This document shows, one piece after another, positions 1 through 8,831 of a stretch of 48,421 nucleotides of DNA. Position numbers and translations under genes: made by a program. Location: NCBI GenBank assembly GCA_012838035.1, contig DUQB01000148.1, positions 1-48,421 of the forward strand. Reading direction: 5' to 3'. Numbering within the stretch: position 1 is the first letter of the stretch; every line of letters begins with the position of its first letter. The notes under the pieces are model-generated. The model searched no databases and was not told the DNA's origin. It worked only from the letters and a program-made list of their open reading frames with translations. The DNA comes from Bacillota bacterium. Lineage in GTDB: Bacteria > Bacillota > Limnochordia > DTU080.

Positions 1-166
1 CCCTATTCCTGCTTGCCGCAAAAAATAATGCGCTCGCCGAGCGTCCTTTCACCAAAGCTCTTTGCACCGCGCCGCCACCAGCACAGATACATTGGCTATT
101 CTCATGCTTCCGCCTTGATTGCCAAAAGTGGTCACAAGGCCCGATAAACCCCACAAGGCATATTCA

Positions 167-175
167 TGCTAAACT
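167..175 (+). promoter_or_regulatory. Candidate extended -10 promoter for the channel gene
   Basis: The sequence TGCTAAACT fits an extended -10 element (TGnTAnnnT). No convincing -35 box is seen 17 bases upstream. Transcription would start near base 182, about 85 bases before the channel gene. The same TGCTA core occurs in the promoter at 1735-1743 and in its decayed copy near 3919-3927, which suggests that this genome uses extended -10 elements. The rest of bases 1-267 shows no gene. Confidence 0.3.
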
Positions 176-267
176 AGAAGTAGCATAAGGTGACCCCGAT
201 ATGGTGACCTTGTTTCAGCTGACCCTGCGCCGGCGGGAGTCCATACGGCATGAAGGAGTAGACGGCT

Positions 268-1599
268 TTGATGCAATTCTGGATCAACTTATTGGAAAAC
301 CAAGGCTTATCCCCTGAGTTGGCCGGACACATAGCCGGTATGGCCACAGGTGTTTCAATCCTGGTCATCGCTATTCTGAGCACGCTGTTCGCTAAACGGG
401 TGGTCGTAGCTCGCCTTAACCATTACATCGAAACCAATGCCATCAAGTGGGACAACGCCATTGTCGAACGGCGTGTGCTCGATCGGCTGGTACCCTTTGT
501 TCCCGCGCTGGTTTTTTACCTGTTCGCTCCCTCATTACCCAACTACGCCGAGATCGTCCAGCGACTATCCTCGGCCTATATGATCATCGCCGCGACCTTC
601 TCGTTTATCGCCTTGCTCGACGCCGCCGGCGACATCTACCTGAACTTCGAGATCTCCAAGGTGAAGTCGATTACGGTCTTAATCCAAGTGCTCAAAATTT
701 CAGTTTGGATTCTAGGCGGCATTGGGTTTGTCGCGACCTTGCTCGACAAGTCGCCTGTCCTGCTCTTCAGCGGTATCGGCGCATTGGCCGCAGTACTCTC
801 TTTCGTCTTCAAGGATACCTTATTAGGCTTGGTGGCCAGCGCTCAGTTGGCCGCCAACGACATGGTGCGCATCGGCGACTGGATAGAAATGCCCAAACAC
901 AATGCCGACGGTTTTGTTACGGATATTACGTTGTACACGGTGAAAGTGCAAAATTGGGATCGCACCATCACCACCATACCTACCTACACGCTGATATCCG
1001 ACTCGTTTAAGAACTGGCGCGGCATGCAGCAATCCGGCGGCAGACGCATTAAGCGTTCTATTAATATCGATGCCACCAGTATCAAGTTCTGTACCGAAGA
1101 GATGCTGCAGCGCTTCGAGAAGTACCAACATATCTCCGATTATATTAAACAGAAGAAAGAGGAGCTGGAGAAATATAATAAGGAACACAACGTAGATCCG
1201 TCCCAACTGGTCAACGGCAGAAGGCTGACCAACATCGGTACGTTTAGGGCCTACATCCAAGCCTATTTAAAGAACCATCCGGGTATTCACTCCGGTATGA
1301 TTCAAATGGCGCGCCACCTAACGCCCACCGAACACGGCCTGCCTATTGAGATCTACGCATTTACAAACGATACGGCCTGGGTTAAATACGAAGCCATCCA
1401 AGCTGATATTTTCGACCACATATTAGCCGTAATTCCCCAGTTCGACCTGCGCTTGTTCCAAACACCCACCGGACACGACCTGCGCAGCATAAATCCCAAT
1501 ACCCACCTTATGGCGCAAGATGCATCGACGCATACCTCGCGCCCCGACCAACAGATGACGACGTCTACGACGACACAGGCGTCAATAGCGGAAGAGTAA
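268..1599 (+). CDS. ybdG: YbdG-like mechanosensitive ion channel (MscS family)
   Basis: This is an inner-membrane channel of the MscS superfamily, expected to release solutes when membrane tension rises during osmotic downshock. The 443-residue protein has several hydrophobic N-terminal helices (about residues 15-40, 75-125 and 140-190), then a beta domain near residues 205-265 with the motifs RIGDWIEMP, VKVQNWD, TTIPTY and SFKNWRGM. These match the miniconductance YbdG subgroup closely, and the length is close to that of the E. coli protein. A GGAG ribosome binding site at 255-258 precedes the TTG at 268, which is followed directly by an ATG at 271; either could be the start. The C-terminal tail is rich in Thr, Ser and Gln and is probably disordered. 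It stands alone, with no operon partner. Confidence 0.88.
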   Translation: MMQFWINLLENQGLSPELAGHIAGMATGVSILVIAILSTLFAKRVVVARLNHYIETNAIKWDNAIVERRVLDRLVPFVPALVFYLFAPSLPNYAEIVQRLSSAYMIIAATFSFIALLDAAGDIYLNFEISKVKSITVLIQVLKISVWILGGIGFVATLLDKSPVLLFSGIGALAAVLSFVFKDTLLGLVASAQLAANDMVRIGDWIEMPKHNADGFVTDITLYTVKVQNWDRTITTIPTYTLISDSFKNWRGMQQSGGRRIKRSINIDATSIKFCTEEMLQRFEKYQHISDYIKQKKEELEKYNKEHNVDPSQLVNGRRLTNIGTFRAYIQAYLKNHPGIHSGMIQMARHLTPTEHGLPIEIYAFTNDTAWVKYEAIQADIFDHILAVIPQFDLRLFQTPTGHDLRSINPNTHLMAQDASTHTSRPDQQMTTSTTTQASIAEE

Positions 1600-1714
1600 G
1601 TAAAATTTCACGCGGCAGTAGGAGAATCACCTAGACATGCAGTATACAATAGAGATAAAGTGAATACGATCCCTCAAAGGGGGGTCAAAAGGGCGATATC
1701 GCGATCGAGTTCAG

Positions 1715-1743
1715 TTGTTCGCCGCGCTCGATCGTGCTATGCT
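1715..1743 (+). promoter_or_regulatory. Promoter placing transcription at the ATG (leaderless mRNA)
   Basis: A TTGTTC -35 box (1715-1720) lies 17 bases from an extended -10, TGC plus TATGCT (1738-1743). Only six bases separate the -10 from the ATG at 1750, so transcription should begin at or next to the start codon, giving an mRNA without a leader. No Shine-Dalgarno sequence is present. The decayed duplicate keeps the same layout: TTGTTC at 3899-3904, a 17-base spacer, TAAACT at 3922-3927, then six bases before its ATG. That supports both the promoter and the chosen start. Confidence 0.6.
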
Positions 1744-1749
1744 TTGGCT

Positions 1750-2220
1750 ATGAATAAACGCAAATACAGCGTGGAAAGAGAAAGACGGAAACGTAACATT
1801 TTGTGGTGGATCGGGGTAGTTATCGCCCTGGCTGCCGCCTACTTCATCGGCGGTCTATTAGAGCCCGGCCAGGACCGCTATACCATTTTCGATCCCGATC
1901 TGTACCCTCCGGGTACCATACAACGGTTATCGTTACCGCTGCGCAAAGGCGGCGGCATGTTTGTGGTAAACGACAACGGCGCTTTCTACGCGATTATCGC
2001 CAAAGACCCTTATGATGGATGCGGTATACAGTGGAGTAAGATGGAGCAGGTATTTTTCTCTCCTTGTTCCGACCATCGCTACTATGTAGATGGTAGCTGG
2101 AAGTCCGGATCAAGTCCCGGCGGATTAGCGCGATATGCAGTCTCGATGCAGCACGGTAATATCGTCATTGACACGGAGACGAGAATCGAAGGCGAACCCC
2201 GCCCCAACCCCTCCGATTAA
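1750..2220 (+). CDS. Small single-pass membrane protein, unknown function
   Basis: This 156-residue protein is not recognised. It begins with a short, very basic stretch (many Lys and Arg in residues 1-16), then one membrane helix at about residues 17-35. A soluble, probably extracytoplasmic domain of about 120 residues follows, rich in Gly, Asp and Tyr, with two cysteines near residues 93 and 106. The topology suggests a positively charged inside end and an outside domain. The ATG at 1750 is preferred over an in-frame GTG at 1660 because the promoter ends six bases before it and because homology with the decayed copy at 3934 begins exactly there. It lies directly upstream of a glutamate dehydrogenase, and the two form a duplicated unit. 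Confidence 0.65.
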   Translation: MNKRKYSVERERRKRNILWWIGVVIALAAAYFIGGLLEPGQDRYTIFDPDLYPPGTIQRLSLPLRKGGGMFVVNDNGAFYAIIAKDPYDGCGIQWSKMEQVFFSPCSDHRYYVDGSWKSGSSPGGLARYAVSMQHGNIVIDTETRIEGEPRPNPSD

Positions 2221-2381
2221 ACAAACTGCTCTTTAAACGCCGCGCAGTATACTCGCGCCCTACGCCCATGGGCGCAAAAAGGCGACAAGAATATGGTCCC
2301 GACAGAAGTTCCTTCAAGAATCGTACGTCAGTCGCTTCCGTTCGATTCTTTGGCTCTACAGGGTACATAGGAGGCTGTCAA

Positions 2382-3698
2382 TTGACATTACCAGCATCTA
2401 AAGCATCAGATCCCCGCAGTATCGCAGGTCTGCCCGGCGGGTCCACGCTGCTTGCCACTACTCAACAGCAGATAAGCCGCGCTGCGGCTAATTTAAACCT
2501 CGACCCGGCAATCGTAGCTGAACTGCAACACGCCGACCGCGAGATCATGGTTATGGCGCCGGTGAAAATGGATTCCGGTGAATGGAAATATTTCCTGGGC
2601 TATCGCGTACAACACAACAACGCGCTCGGCCCGTATAAAGGCGGATTGCGGTATAGCCCCAACGTTGATTTTGCGGAAGTCAGAGCCCTGGCCGCTTTAA
2701 TGACCTGGAAATGCGCGCTGTTGGGCATTCCCTTCGGCGGAGCCAAGGGCGGCATTCAGGTTGATCCCCGGCAACTGAGCGATGACGAGCTTTATCGCCT
2801 GACCAAGGAGTATACCCGGCGGCTTTTACCCAACATCGGCGAGCATGTCGATATTCCTGCTCCGGACATGAACACATCGGACCGGGAAATGGCCTGGATT
2901 GTGGAAGAAGCCGGCAGACAGCTCAACCGACCGGTACCGGGCATCGTCACGGGTAAACCGCTTTCTCACGGCGGCAATCCGGGGCGCAAAGAGGCTACGG
3001 GTAACGGCATAGGCACGGTCACCGTGGAGTTACTCAAGCGCTTCGGCAAAGCACCGGCGGAATCCGTCGTCGCCATTCAGGGTTTCGGCAATGTCGGCCG
3101 CCATACGGCCCTATACCTGGCAAAGCAAGGTTGCATCATCACCGGACTCAGCGATATTTCCGGCGGAATATACAAGGCTGACGGTCTGGATATCGCCGCG
3201 ATCGACGCCCATGTCGCCACGGGCAAATTGCTGGACACCTACCAGGAGCCGGGCGTGGAGCACATCGATAACGCCCAACTGCTGCGTCTCAGCGTTGACG
3301 TACTCATTCCGGCGGCGTTGGAAAACCAGATCACTACCGACGTCGTAACGGATCTCAAGGCGAGGTCGATCGTAGAGGCGGCTAACGGACCCACCACGCT
3401 GGCCGCGCAAGACGAACTGGCCCGACGCGGTATTCCCGTAGTGCCCGATATTCTAGCCAATGCCGGCGGCGTTTGCGTATCGTACTTCGAATGGTTGGCC
3501 AACACCTCTGATGTAACCTGGACGTTGGAGAGCACCCGTACCGAGTTGGCCAAGACAATGTACAATACCTTCCAAACCGTAAGGGAAAGATCCCAAGCCA
3601 CCGGCCGAGATTTGCGCTCCGCCGCATACGAGATCGCGCTGCAACGTGTGGCCAAAGCCATGGAAGAGAGAAAAGAGGGGCGGAAAGCAGCCGAATAA
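2382..3698 (+). CDS. gdhA: Glu/Leu/Phe/Val-type (glutamate) dehydrogenase, copy 1
   Basis: This cytosolic enzyme interconverts glutamate and 2-oxoglutarate plus ammonia using NAD(P). The 438-residue protein has the substrate segment GPYKGGLR, the catalytic-lysine motif PFGGAKGG, a Rossmann nucleotide fold with IQGFGNVG near residue 230, and ILANAGGV near residue 365. The TTG start at 2382 is chosen because GGAGG at 2370-2374 lies 7 bases upstream and the leader is nearly the same as that of copy 2. An open frame extends 38 codons further upstream but lacks a ribosome site. The segment after the second Rossmann strand reads SDISGG, the usual form, whereas copy 2 differs. A terminator follows. 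Substrate preference within the family cannot be read from sequence alone. Confidence 0.9.
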   Translation: MTLPASKASDPRSIAGLPGGSTLLATTQQQISRAAANLNLDPAIVAELQHADREIMVMAPVKMDSGEWKYFLGYRVQHNNALGPYKGGLRYSPNVDFAEVRALAALMTWKCALLGIPFGGAKGGIQVDPRQLSDDELYRLTKEYTRRLLPNIGEHVDIPAPDMNTSDREMAWIVEEAGRQLNRPVPGIVTGKPLSHGGNPGRKEATGNGIGTVTVELLKRFGKAPAESVVAIQGFGNVGRHTALYLAKQGCIITGLSDISGGIYKADGLDIAAIDAHVATGKLLDTYQEPGVEHIDNAQLLRLSVDVLIPAALENQITTDVVTDLKARSIVEAANGPTTLAAQDELARRGIPVVPDILANAGGVCVSYFEWLANTSDVTWTLESTRTELAKTMYNTFQTVRERSQATGRDLRSAAYEIALQRVAKAMEERKEGRKAAE

Positions 3699-3756
3699 AG
3701 CTGACGCGATCTGCCCTGTGCAGGTACGACACATCCGCCTATTGAATGCCTAAACT

Positions 3757-3798
3757 GAACGGACCCGAAGCGGACCTACAAGCCTTCGGGTCTGTTTT
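3757..3798 (+). terminator. Rho-independent terminator after dehydrogenase copy 1
   Basis: The arms GGACCCGAAG and CTTCGGGTCT form a strong stem followed by GTTTTC. It lies about 60 bases after the stop codon. The loop of about 13 bases is longer than usual. A similar stem follows copy 2, which suggests that the terminator was part of the duplicated unit. Confidence 0.75.
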
Positions 3799-3898
3799 CA
3801 TCCCGCCGACCATTGCCCCGTTTTATTACTCGACTAGAAATAATATGCTCAACGCCGCAAAAACCGCATAGGTATGCAGTATTCATGAGCGAACTAGG

Positions 3899-4165
3899 TT
3901 GTTCATCGGGTTTGATCGTGCTAAACTTCCGATATGAATAAACGCTAGTACAGTGTAGAACGGGAATGACGGTTGCGCAACATGGCTCTGACGGTAATCA
4001 GAGCCCGGGCGGTGATGTCCTACCATTGTGAACCCCGATCCGTGGCCTAACACCATGCAATGACAATGGTCCTTTTCGCACCGCCGTGATGTAGTACGGT
4101 AACATGGTCATTCACTCTAAAATGAGAATCGAGGAGCACCTCACTTTTACCCCTCCGATTGCGTC
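3899..4165 (+). pseudogene. Decayed duplicate of the small membrane-protein gene at 1750-2220
   Basis: From the promoter boxes at 3899 onward this stretch aligns with 1715-2220. The ATG is at 3934 and the first codons encode Met-Asn-Lys-Arg as in the intact gene. Codon 5 has become TAG and codon 12 has become TGA. Further matches are patchy and separated by deletions: an AGAGCCCGG block, a CATTGTGAACCCCGATC block, and the end block with GAGAATCGA and CCCCTCCGATT. About half of the gene length is lost. The promoter is better preserved than the reading frame. The rest of the 665-base gap holds the copy-1 terminator and the leader of dehydrogenase copy 2. Confidence 0.8.
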
Positions 4166-4363
4166 AATTTCATCCTTAACATCACAATCGCTTTCTTGCG
4201 CCCACAGTCTTAGGATGTGACCAGGCGACGAGAAACTGACCCCAAGAAAAGCAGCACTATTAGCCTATTTATTAGTGTAGTGTTGTTAAACGTGCCCATA
4301 CCCTGTACGTCTGTTTATTCTACTCATTAATGGTAATTTTAGGGTAGATTAGGAGGCTGTCCA

Positions 4364-5674
4364 TTGGCAATATCAGCATCTCATACGATTAGTACCGGTA
4401 ACAGCAAGAATGGTCAACCAAGTGGATCCACGCTGCTTGCCACCACCCGACAGCAGTTCAGCAGGGCTGCGGCAAACCTAAATACTGATCCGGCCGTTGT
4501 AGAAGCCCTGCAATCGTTCGACCGCGAGATTGTGGTGATGATACCGGTCAGAATGGATTCCGGCGAATGGCGGCATTTCTGGGGATACCGCGTACAACAC
4601 AATAACGCCCGCGGCCCCTACAAGGGCGGACTGCGTTTCAGCCCCCACGTGGATTCTGCGGAAGTCAGCGCTTTGGCTGCCCTGATGACCTATAAGTGCG
4701 CCGTACTGGACATTCCCTTCGGCGGAGGCAAGGGTGGCGTTAATGTGGATCCGCGCCAACTCAGCGAAGGTGAGCTTTGCCGCCTTGTCAAAGAGTTCAC
4801 CCGCCGGCTTCTGCCCAACATTGGGGAGCATTTCGACATTCCCGCCCCGGATATGAACACCGGGGAGCGGGAAATGGCCTGGATTGTGGAAGAAGCGAGC
4901 AAGCAGCTCAATCGTCCGGTACCTGGTATCGTCACGGGCAAACCGCTGATGCACGGAGGCAACCCGGCACGCAAAGAGGCTACCGGTCGCGGCGTGGGAG
5001 TACTCACCATAGAGCTGCTGAAACGGATGGGCATAGACCCGGCGGACGCGACCATCGCCATTCAGGGCTTCGGAAACGCCGGAGTCTATTCAGCGCTATA
5101 CCTCGCTGAACAAGGCTGCTCCATCGTCGGCATCACCAACAGCACCTGCGGCTTGTTCAAAGCTGATGGTCTGGATATCACCTCTATCGACGCCCATGTA
5201 CAAAGCGGACAGAGAATAGACACCTATGACGCTCCAGGCGTCACGCGCATCAACAACGACCAACTGCTGCGTCTTGATGTAGACGTACTCATTCCGGCGG
5301 CGCTGGAAAACCAGATCACCACAAAGGTCGTGGCTGATCTAAAGGCCAAAGCGATCGTTGAAGCGGCCAACGGTCCGACCACGCTGGAGGCGCAAGACGA
5401 GCTGGCCCGCCTAGGCATCCCCGTGGTGCCCGACATTCTGGCTAATGCCGGCGGTGTCTGCGGTTCGTATTTCGAATGGTTGGCCAACACCTCGGATGTA
5501 ACCTGGACGCTGGAAACCACCCGCGCCGAGCTGGACAAAGTGATCTACAACGCTTTCCAATGCGTATGGGAAAGATCACAGGAAACCGGGAGGGATCTGC
5601 GCGCCGCCGCTTACGAGATCGCCCTGCAACGCGTGGCTAAAGCCATGGAAGAAAAGTGGCACGCTGCTGATTAG
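4364..5674 (+). CDS. Glu/Leu/Phe/Val-type (glutamate) dehydrogenase, copy 2
   Basis: This is a tandem paralogue of the dehydrogenase at 2382 (436 residues), with long blocks of identity such as the NRPVPGIVTGKPL region. Key features kept are GPYKGGLR, PFGGGKGG (catalytic lysine), a Rossmann fold reading IQGFGNAG, and ILANAGGV. It differs from copy 1 in the cofactor pocket: GNVG becomes GNAG, and the SDISGG segment becomes TNSTCG, losing an acidic residue and a glycine at a place that often affects NAD versus NADP choice. This suggests different cofactor use or activity, which is an inference. The TTG start is supported by AGGAGG at 4351-4356. It is followed by its own terminator. Confidence 0.88.
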   Translation: MAISASHTISTGNSKNGQPSGSTLLATTRQQFSRAAANLNTDPAVVEALQSFDREIVVMIPVRMDSGEWRHFWGYRVQHNNARGPYKGGLRFSPHVDSAEVSALAALMTYKCAVLDIPFGGGKGGVNVDPRQLSEGELCRLVKEFTRRLLPNIGEHFDIPAPDMNTGEREMAWIVEEASKQLNRPVPGIVTGKPLMHGGNPARKEATGRGVGVLTIELLKRMGIDPADATIAIQGFGNAGVYSALYLAEQGCSIVGITNSTCGLFKADGLDITSIDAHVQSGQRIDTYDAPGVTRINNDQLLRLDVDVLIPAALENQITTKVVADLKAKAIVEAANGPTTLEAQDELARLGIPVVPDILANAGGVCGSYFEWLANTSDVTWTLETTRAELDKVIYNAFQCVWERSQETGRDLRAAAYEIALQRVAKAMEEKWHAAD

Positions 5675-5737
5675 GGCGCCCGCGATTCGCCCTATACCGG
5701 CGAAAATAGCTGCATGATACCGTCAAACACCTGTAGA

Positions 5738-5778
5738 GAACAGACCCGCAGCGTGGTGACGCCTACGGGTCTGTTTTG
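5738..5778 (+). terminator. Rho-independent terminator after dehydrogenase copy 2
   Basis: The arms AACAGACCCG and CGGGTCTGTT are followed by TTGTC. The stem core (GACCCG/CGGGTC) and the position match the terminator behind copy 1. It also separates this gene from the convergent esterase gene that ends at 5814. Confidence 0.75.
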
Positions 5779-5813
5779 TCACTCCGATCGATTTCATGCG
5801 CCTGAACGCCTAC

Positions 5814-7151
5814 TTATGGCTGCTGTTTCATCTTTGCCACATGTTCCCTGACGGCGGTTTTCATCAGCCGCACCGCCTCCGTTGAATTGGCGTGTCCTGT
5901 AGGCAGATCGTTATAGATCGCTTTGTTGGTCGGCACATTGTTATACGCCGCATACACCGTAGTGGGCAAGCAATTGGTGTCTACGAACCCTACGGTAAAG
6001 AAGCCGTCGGCCTTAACGCGGGTAGCGAAGTTCATCGCATCGAAGTAGCGCATGGTGGTAATGACATCCTGTAGTCGGTTCAACGGCACGCCTGTGGTAA
6101 GCGCCTTGGAGTGTCCGCCTACGCCGCGATTGGCGGCGAAACCGGTCATGTCGGCCATCGAGGTGACTCCGGCGACAAAGAAGGTGACGCGCTCGTCCAA
6201 ACCTGCGCCGGCATACGCTTGCGCGCCTCCCTGACTGGTGCCGTAGAGGATGACCGTCTTGCCATCCCACTCCGGCAAAGTCGTCAGATAGTCAATTGCG
6301 CGGACGATGCGCAAGAACATGCCGAGGAAGTAAAACTCCTCCCGCGACTCGCGCCCTCGAATGCGGTAATCACCGAGCTCGCCGTTGGGATACTTGCTGC
6401 TGTAGAAGTCGGAGGGTTGTCCCAAGGGCAAGCCGTGCGCATTCAGGCTGAAGGCGATCATGTCTTCTTGCGCCCATCCTCTGGCTCCGACCAGCGACGA
6501 ATTGGCTACGCCCGCCCCTTGCAACGTGATAATGATCGGCAACGTACCCGCCTCGGCGTCTATAGGCTTCACCAGATAACCCGTGACCGGTGCGCCCAAG
6601 GCGGCTACTTCCACTTCATAGGCAGCCATCCGGGCATCTCCGGAACTGACGGGCTTCACGTTTGCTACCGGCGGTACGGCGGCCAACTCCGCCTTCTTCC
6701 CATCCCAGAACGCGTCGAAGTCGTCCGGTACCGGCATGCTCGGCTTTATAGCCGTAGGATCAATACCCACGCCCACCATCTTGGAGTAGGTTTTCCCTGC
6801 ATAAACATATGACGCGGTAAGATGAATGAAACCAGGTTCACCCAAACTGCCGGTGACGGTCGCCTCACCGGCGATGAGCTCGGCCCGACCCGACTGCAGC
6901 AGAGTGCCGCCGTCTTTGCTCAGCGTCCAGTTTACCGTGCCTGCCAAGGGTTTGTTGTCTTGGTTCACCTGAATGGTAAACAGTACGGGCTCGTCTACGG
7001 CATAGACGGCATCGGCGTGATCAGTGACAATGGTGACGACAGGTTCTGCCGCTTCACCTACACTGCCTGCGAAAAATACGCCTAAAAGCAATAAAGATGT
7101 GCACACAAACAGTTGCCGTACTCTGTTCGGAATATCCCGATGGCTGATCAA
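5814..7151 (-). CDS. Exported CE7-family acetyl-xylan-esterase-like hydrolase
   Basis: This alpha/beta hydrolase of the acetyl xylan esterase (AXE1, CE7) family is expected to remove acetyl groups from sugars or oligosaccharides. The 445-residue protein starts with a signal peptide (hydrophobic core LLLLGVFF, cleavage near GEAAEP). An Ig-like beta domain of about 100 residues follows, then the CE7 domain entered by PDDFDAFWD. The nucleophile lies in GTSQGG, the catalytic Asp in GFVDTNC and the His in TGHAN. The TTG at 7151 is chosen because GGGAGGAG lies a few bases upstream; a longer frame starting at 7178 would have to read through that ribosome site. Classical CE7 enzymes are cytosolic and lack the N-terminal domain, so export and the added domain are notable. 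The neighbouring gene is a paralogue. Confidence 0.85.
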   Translation of the reverse strand: MISHRDIPNRVRQLFVCTSLLLLGVFFAGSVGEAAEPVVTIVTDHADAVYAVDEPVLFTIQVNQDNKPLAGTVNWTLSKDGGTLLQSGRAELIAGEATVTGSLGEPGFIHLTASYVYAGKTYSKMVGVGIDPTAIKPSMPVPDDFDAFWDGKKAELAAVPPVANVKPVSSGDARMAAYEVEVAALGAPVTGYLVKPIDAEAGTLPIIITLQGAGVANSSLVGARGWAQEDMIAFSLNAHGLPLGQPSDFYSSKYPNGELGDYRIRGRESREEFYFLGMFLRIVRAIDYLTTLPEWDGKTVILYGTSQGGAQAYAGAGLDERVTFFVAGVTSMADMTGFAANRGVGGHSKALTTGVPLNRLQDVITTMRYFDAMNFATRVKADGFFTVGFVDTNCLPTTVYAAYNNVPTNKAIYNDLPTGHANSTEAVRLMKTAVREHVAKMKQQP

Positions 7152-7320
7152 TTTACCGCTCCTCCCGAAGTTTATCATCTATACCTCATCTGAACCTGTC
7201 TACACGACAGGCGTAACGCCATCCTGATGCTTGCGCGGCTTGCCCGGCGTAAATATCACCGGATCGCACCGTACATTACATTAGTGTTTTTGCGATTGAG
7301 CGGTCCGCCGCTTTACTCCA

Positions 7321-8550
7321 CTAGGCTTTTCCCACGTGCGCCAATACGGCGCGGCGCATTAAGGCGACGGCTTCAGGCGAGTTGGCGTGACCGGTTTTTA
7401 CGTCGTTGAAGATAGCCTTTTTGCTTTTGACGTTGTTATAGGCGGCGTATACTGCAGTGGGCGGACACGTTTGGTCGATAAACCCTACGGTAAAGAATCC
7501 CTCCGCCTGCACCCGCGTGGCCATATTCACGGCGTCAAAATAGCGCACGGCATATGTAATGGCCTGTTGCTCCTGCACCGACGCATTCGCATACAACCCC
7601 AACCCCGGCCAACCAGTGGCTCGATTCTGAACAAAACCTGTAAGATCCGCCATCGCCGCCACTCCGGCGACAAAAAAGGTCACGCGCTTATCAAGAGCCG
7701 CGCCGGCATACGACTGCGCCGCGCCTTGACTTGTACCGTAGAGTACCAGATGTCGCCCATTCCACTCCGGCTGCGCGGTCAGCACGTCAATCGCCCGAAT
7801 GACCCGTAAGAACATCCCCAGGAAGTAGAACTCGCTCCGAGATTGTCTTCCGCGTATCCGATAATCCGCCAACTCTCCCTTGGCCAGGTCGTTGTAGTAC
7901 TCCGCCGGTTGCCCGTTGGGAATGCCGTGGGCATTGATGTCCAACGCCAGAAAACCTTGTTCCGCCCAGAATGTGGGCCAGTTCGCGCCGTTCACCCCCG
8001 CGCCGTGGAGCGTGAGAATCGCCGGGAGACTGCCGGGTTCGGCATTGGCCGGGCGAGCCAAGTAACCCCGTACCGGCGCGCCGACGCAGGCCGCCCGTAC
8101 ATCAGCCCCATATAAACCCTCTAACCCGCAATCCAGCGGCTGCAGCTCCATTTGCAGCGGCACCTCGGCCAACTTGGCCTTTCTTCTATCCCAAAAGGTA
8201 TCGAAGTCCCTAGGTACCGGCAGGCTGGGCGAGATCTTCAGAGGATCGATACCGGCCCCGGCCATGGCGGTTGCCTGGCCTTCGGGCGCTGCAAAAGTCA
8301 CATGCAGGTGCAGAAAGCCGGGTTCACTCAGACTCCCGCTTACCTCCGCTCTGCCGGCTTCTAATGGGGATACTCCTTGTTGGAGCGTAATGCCGCCGTC
8401 CTTCTTGAGCTGCCAGTGCGCCTCGCCTGTGGATACAGGTTGTTGGTTCCGCTCAACCAAGATGTGAAAGGTCACTTTCTCGTTGACCTGGTAAACAGCT
8501 TCGGGATTATCAGTGGAAATCGTCATGTTGATAGGTGAATCCGTGCTCAA
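7321..8550 (-). CDS. Cytosolic CE7-family acetyl-xylan-esterase-like hydrolase (paralogue)
   Basis: This 409-residue paralogue of the exported esterase has the same Ig-like N-terminal domain (about residues 10-105) and the same catalytic set: GTSQGA for the nucleophile, GFIDQTC for the Asp and TGHAN for the His. It has no signal peptide, so it probably works inside the cell on imported acetylated sugars. The TTG start at 8550 is supported by AGGAG about ten bases upstream. The two esterase genes run in the same direction with a 169-base gap that shows no clear terminator, so they may be co-transcribed with this gene first. The pair looks like a tandem duplication followed by a split between outside and inside. 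Confidence 0.84.
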   Translation of the reverse strand: MSTDSPINMTISTDNPEAVYQVNEKVTFHILVERNQQPVSTGEAHWQLKKDGGITLQQGVSPLEAGRAEVSGSLSEPGFLHLHVTFAAPEGQATAMAGAGIDPLKISPSLPVPRDFDTFWDRRKAKLAEVPLQMELQPLDCGLEGLYGADVRAACVGAPVRGYLARPANAEPGSLPAILTLHGAGVNGANWPTFWAEQGFLALDINAHGIPNGQPAEYYNDLAKGELADYRIRGRQSRSEFYFLGMFLRVIRAIDVLTAQPEWNGRHLVLYGTSQGAAQSYAGAALDKRVTFFVAGVAAMADLTGFVQNRATGWPGLGLYANASVQEQQAITYAVRYFDAVNMATRVQAEGFFTVGFIDQTCPPTAVYAAYNNVKSKKAIFNDVKTGHANSPEAVALMRRAVLAHVGKA

Positions 8551-8774
8551 TTCAGATACTCTCCTAACGCGGGCCGTCGATGGGAATTAGAGGTCCGTTC
8601 TATAAGCTCGGTAACCCGAAAACATAGTCAGTCGGCGAGACAGCCGCATAGCAACAGCGAGAGGCTGATGCATGACGCAGCAAGATCGTCGTCCTTATTC
8701 CTGCCCCTGCTCAATAGAGTTCTGAACTGAACGGACACTTCCTCCAGCGCCGCTGTTTTTTCCGCATAAGAAAT

Positions 8775-8793
8775 GAGGCGTACGATACGCCCC
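8775..8793 (-). terminator. Weak hairpin downstream of the Pro/Arg-rich protein gene
   Basis: The arms GGCGTA and TACGCC have a three-base loop. Read on the minus strand they are followed by a short T-rich stretch (TCATTTCTT). It lies about 40 bases after the stop of the gene ending at 8832. The stem is short, so termination would be weak. Confidence 0.35.
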
Positions 8794-8831
8794 ATTCATG
8801 GTGCGTCGGCGCATGGGCCGATCTAACGGCT

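Noticed and set aside
1-267. End of an upstream gene at the window edge
   Set aside because: No long frame enters from the edge on either strand.
2268-2381. Longer N-terminus for dehydrogenase copy 1
   Set aside because: No ribosome site at 2268, and homology with copy 2 begins at the TTG behind AGGAGG.
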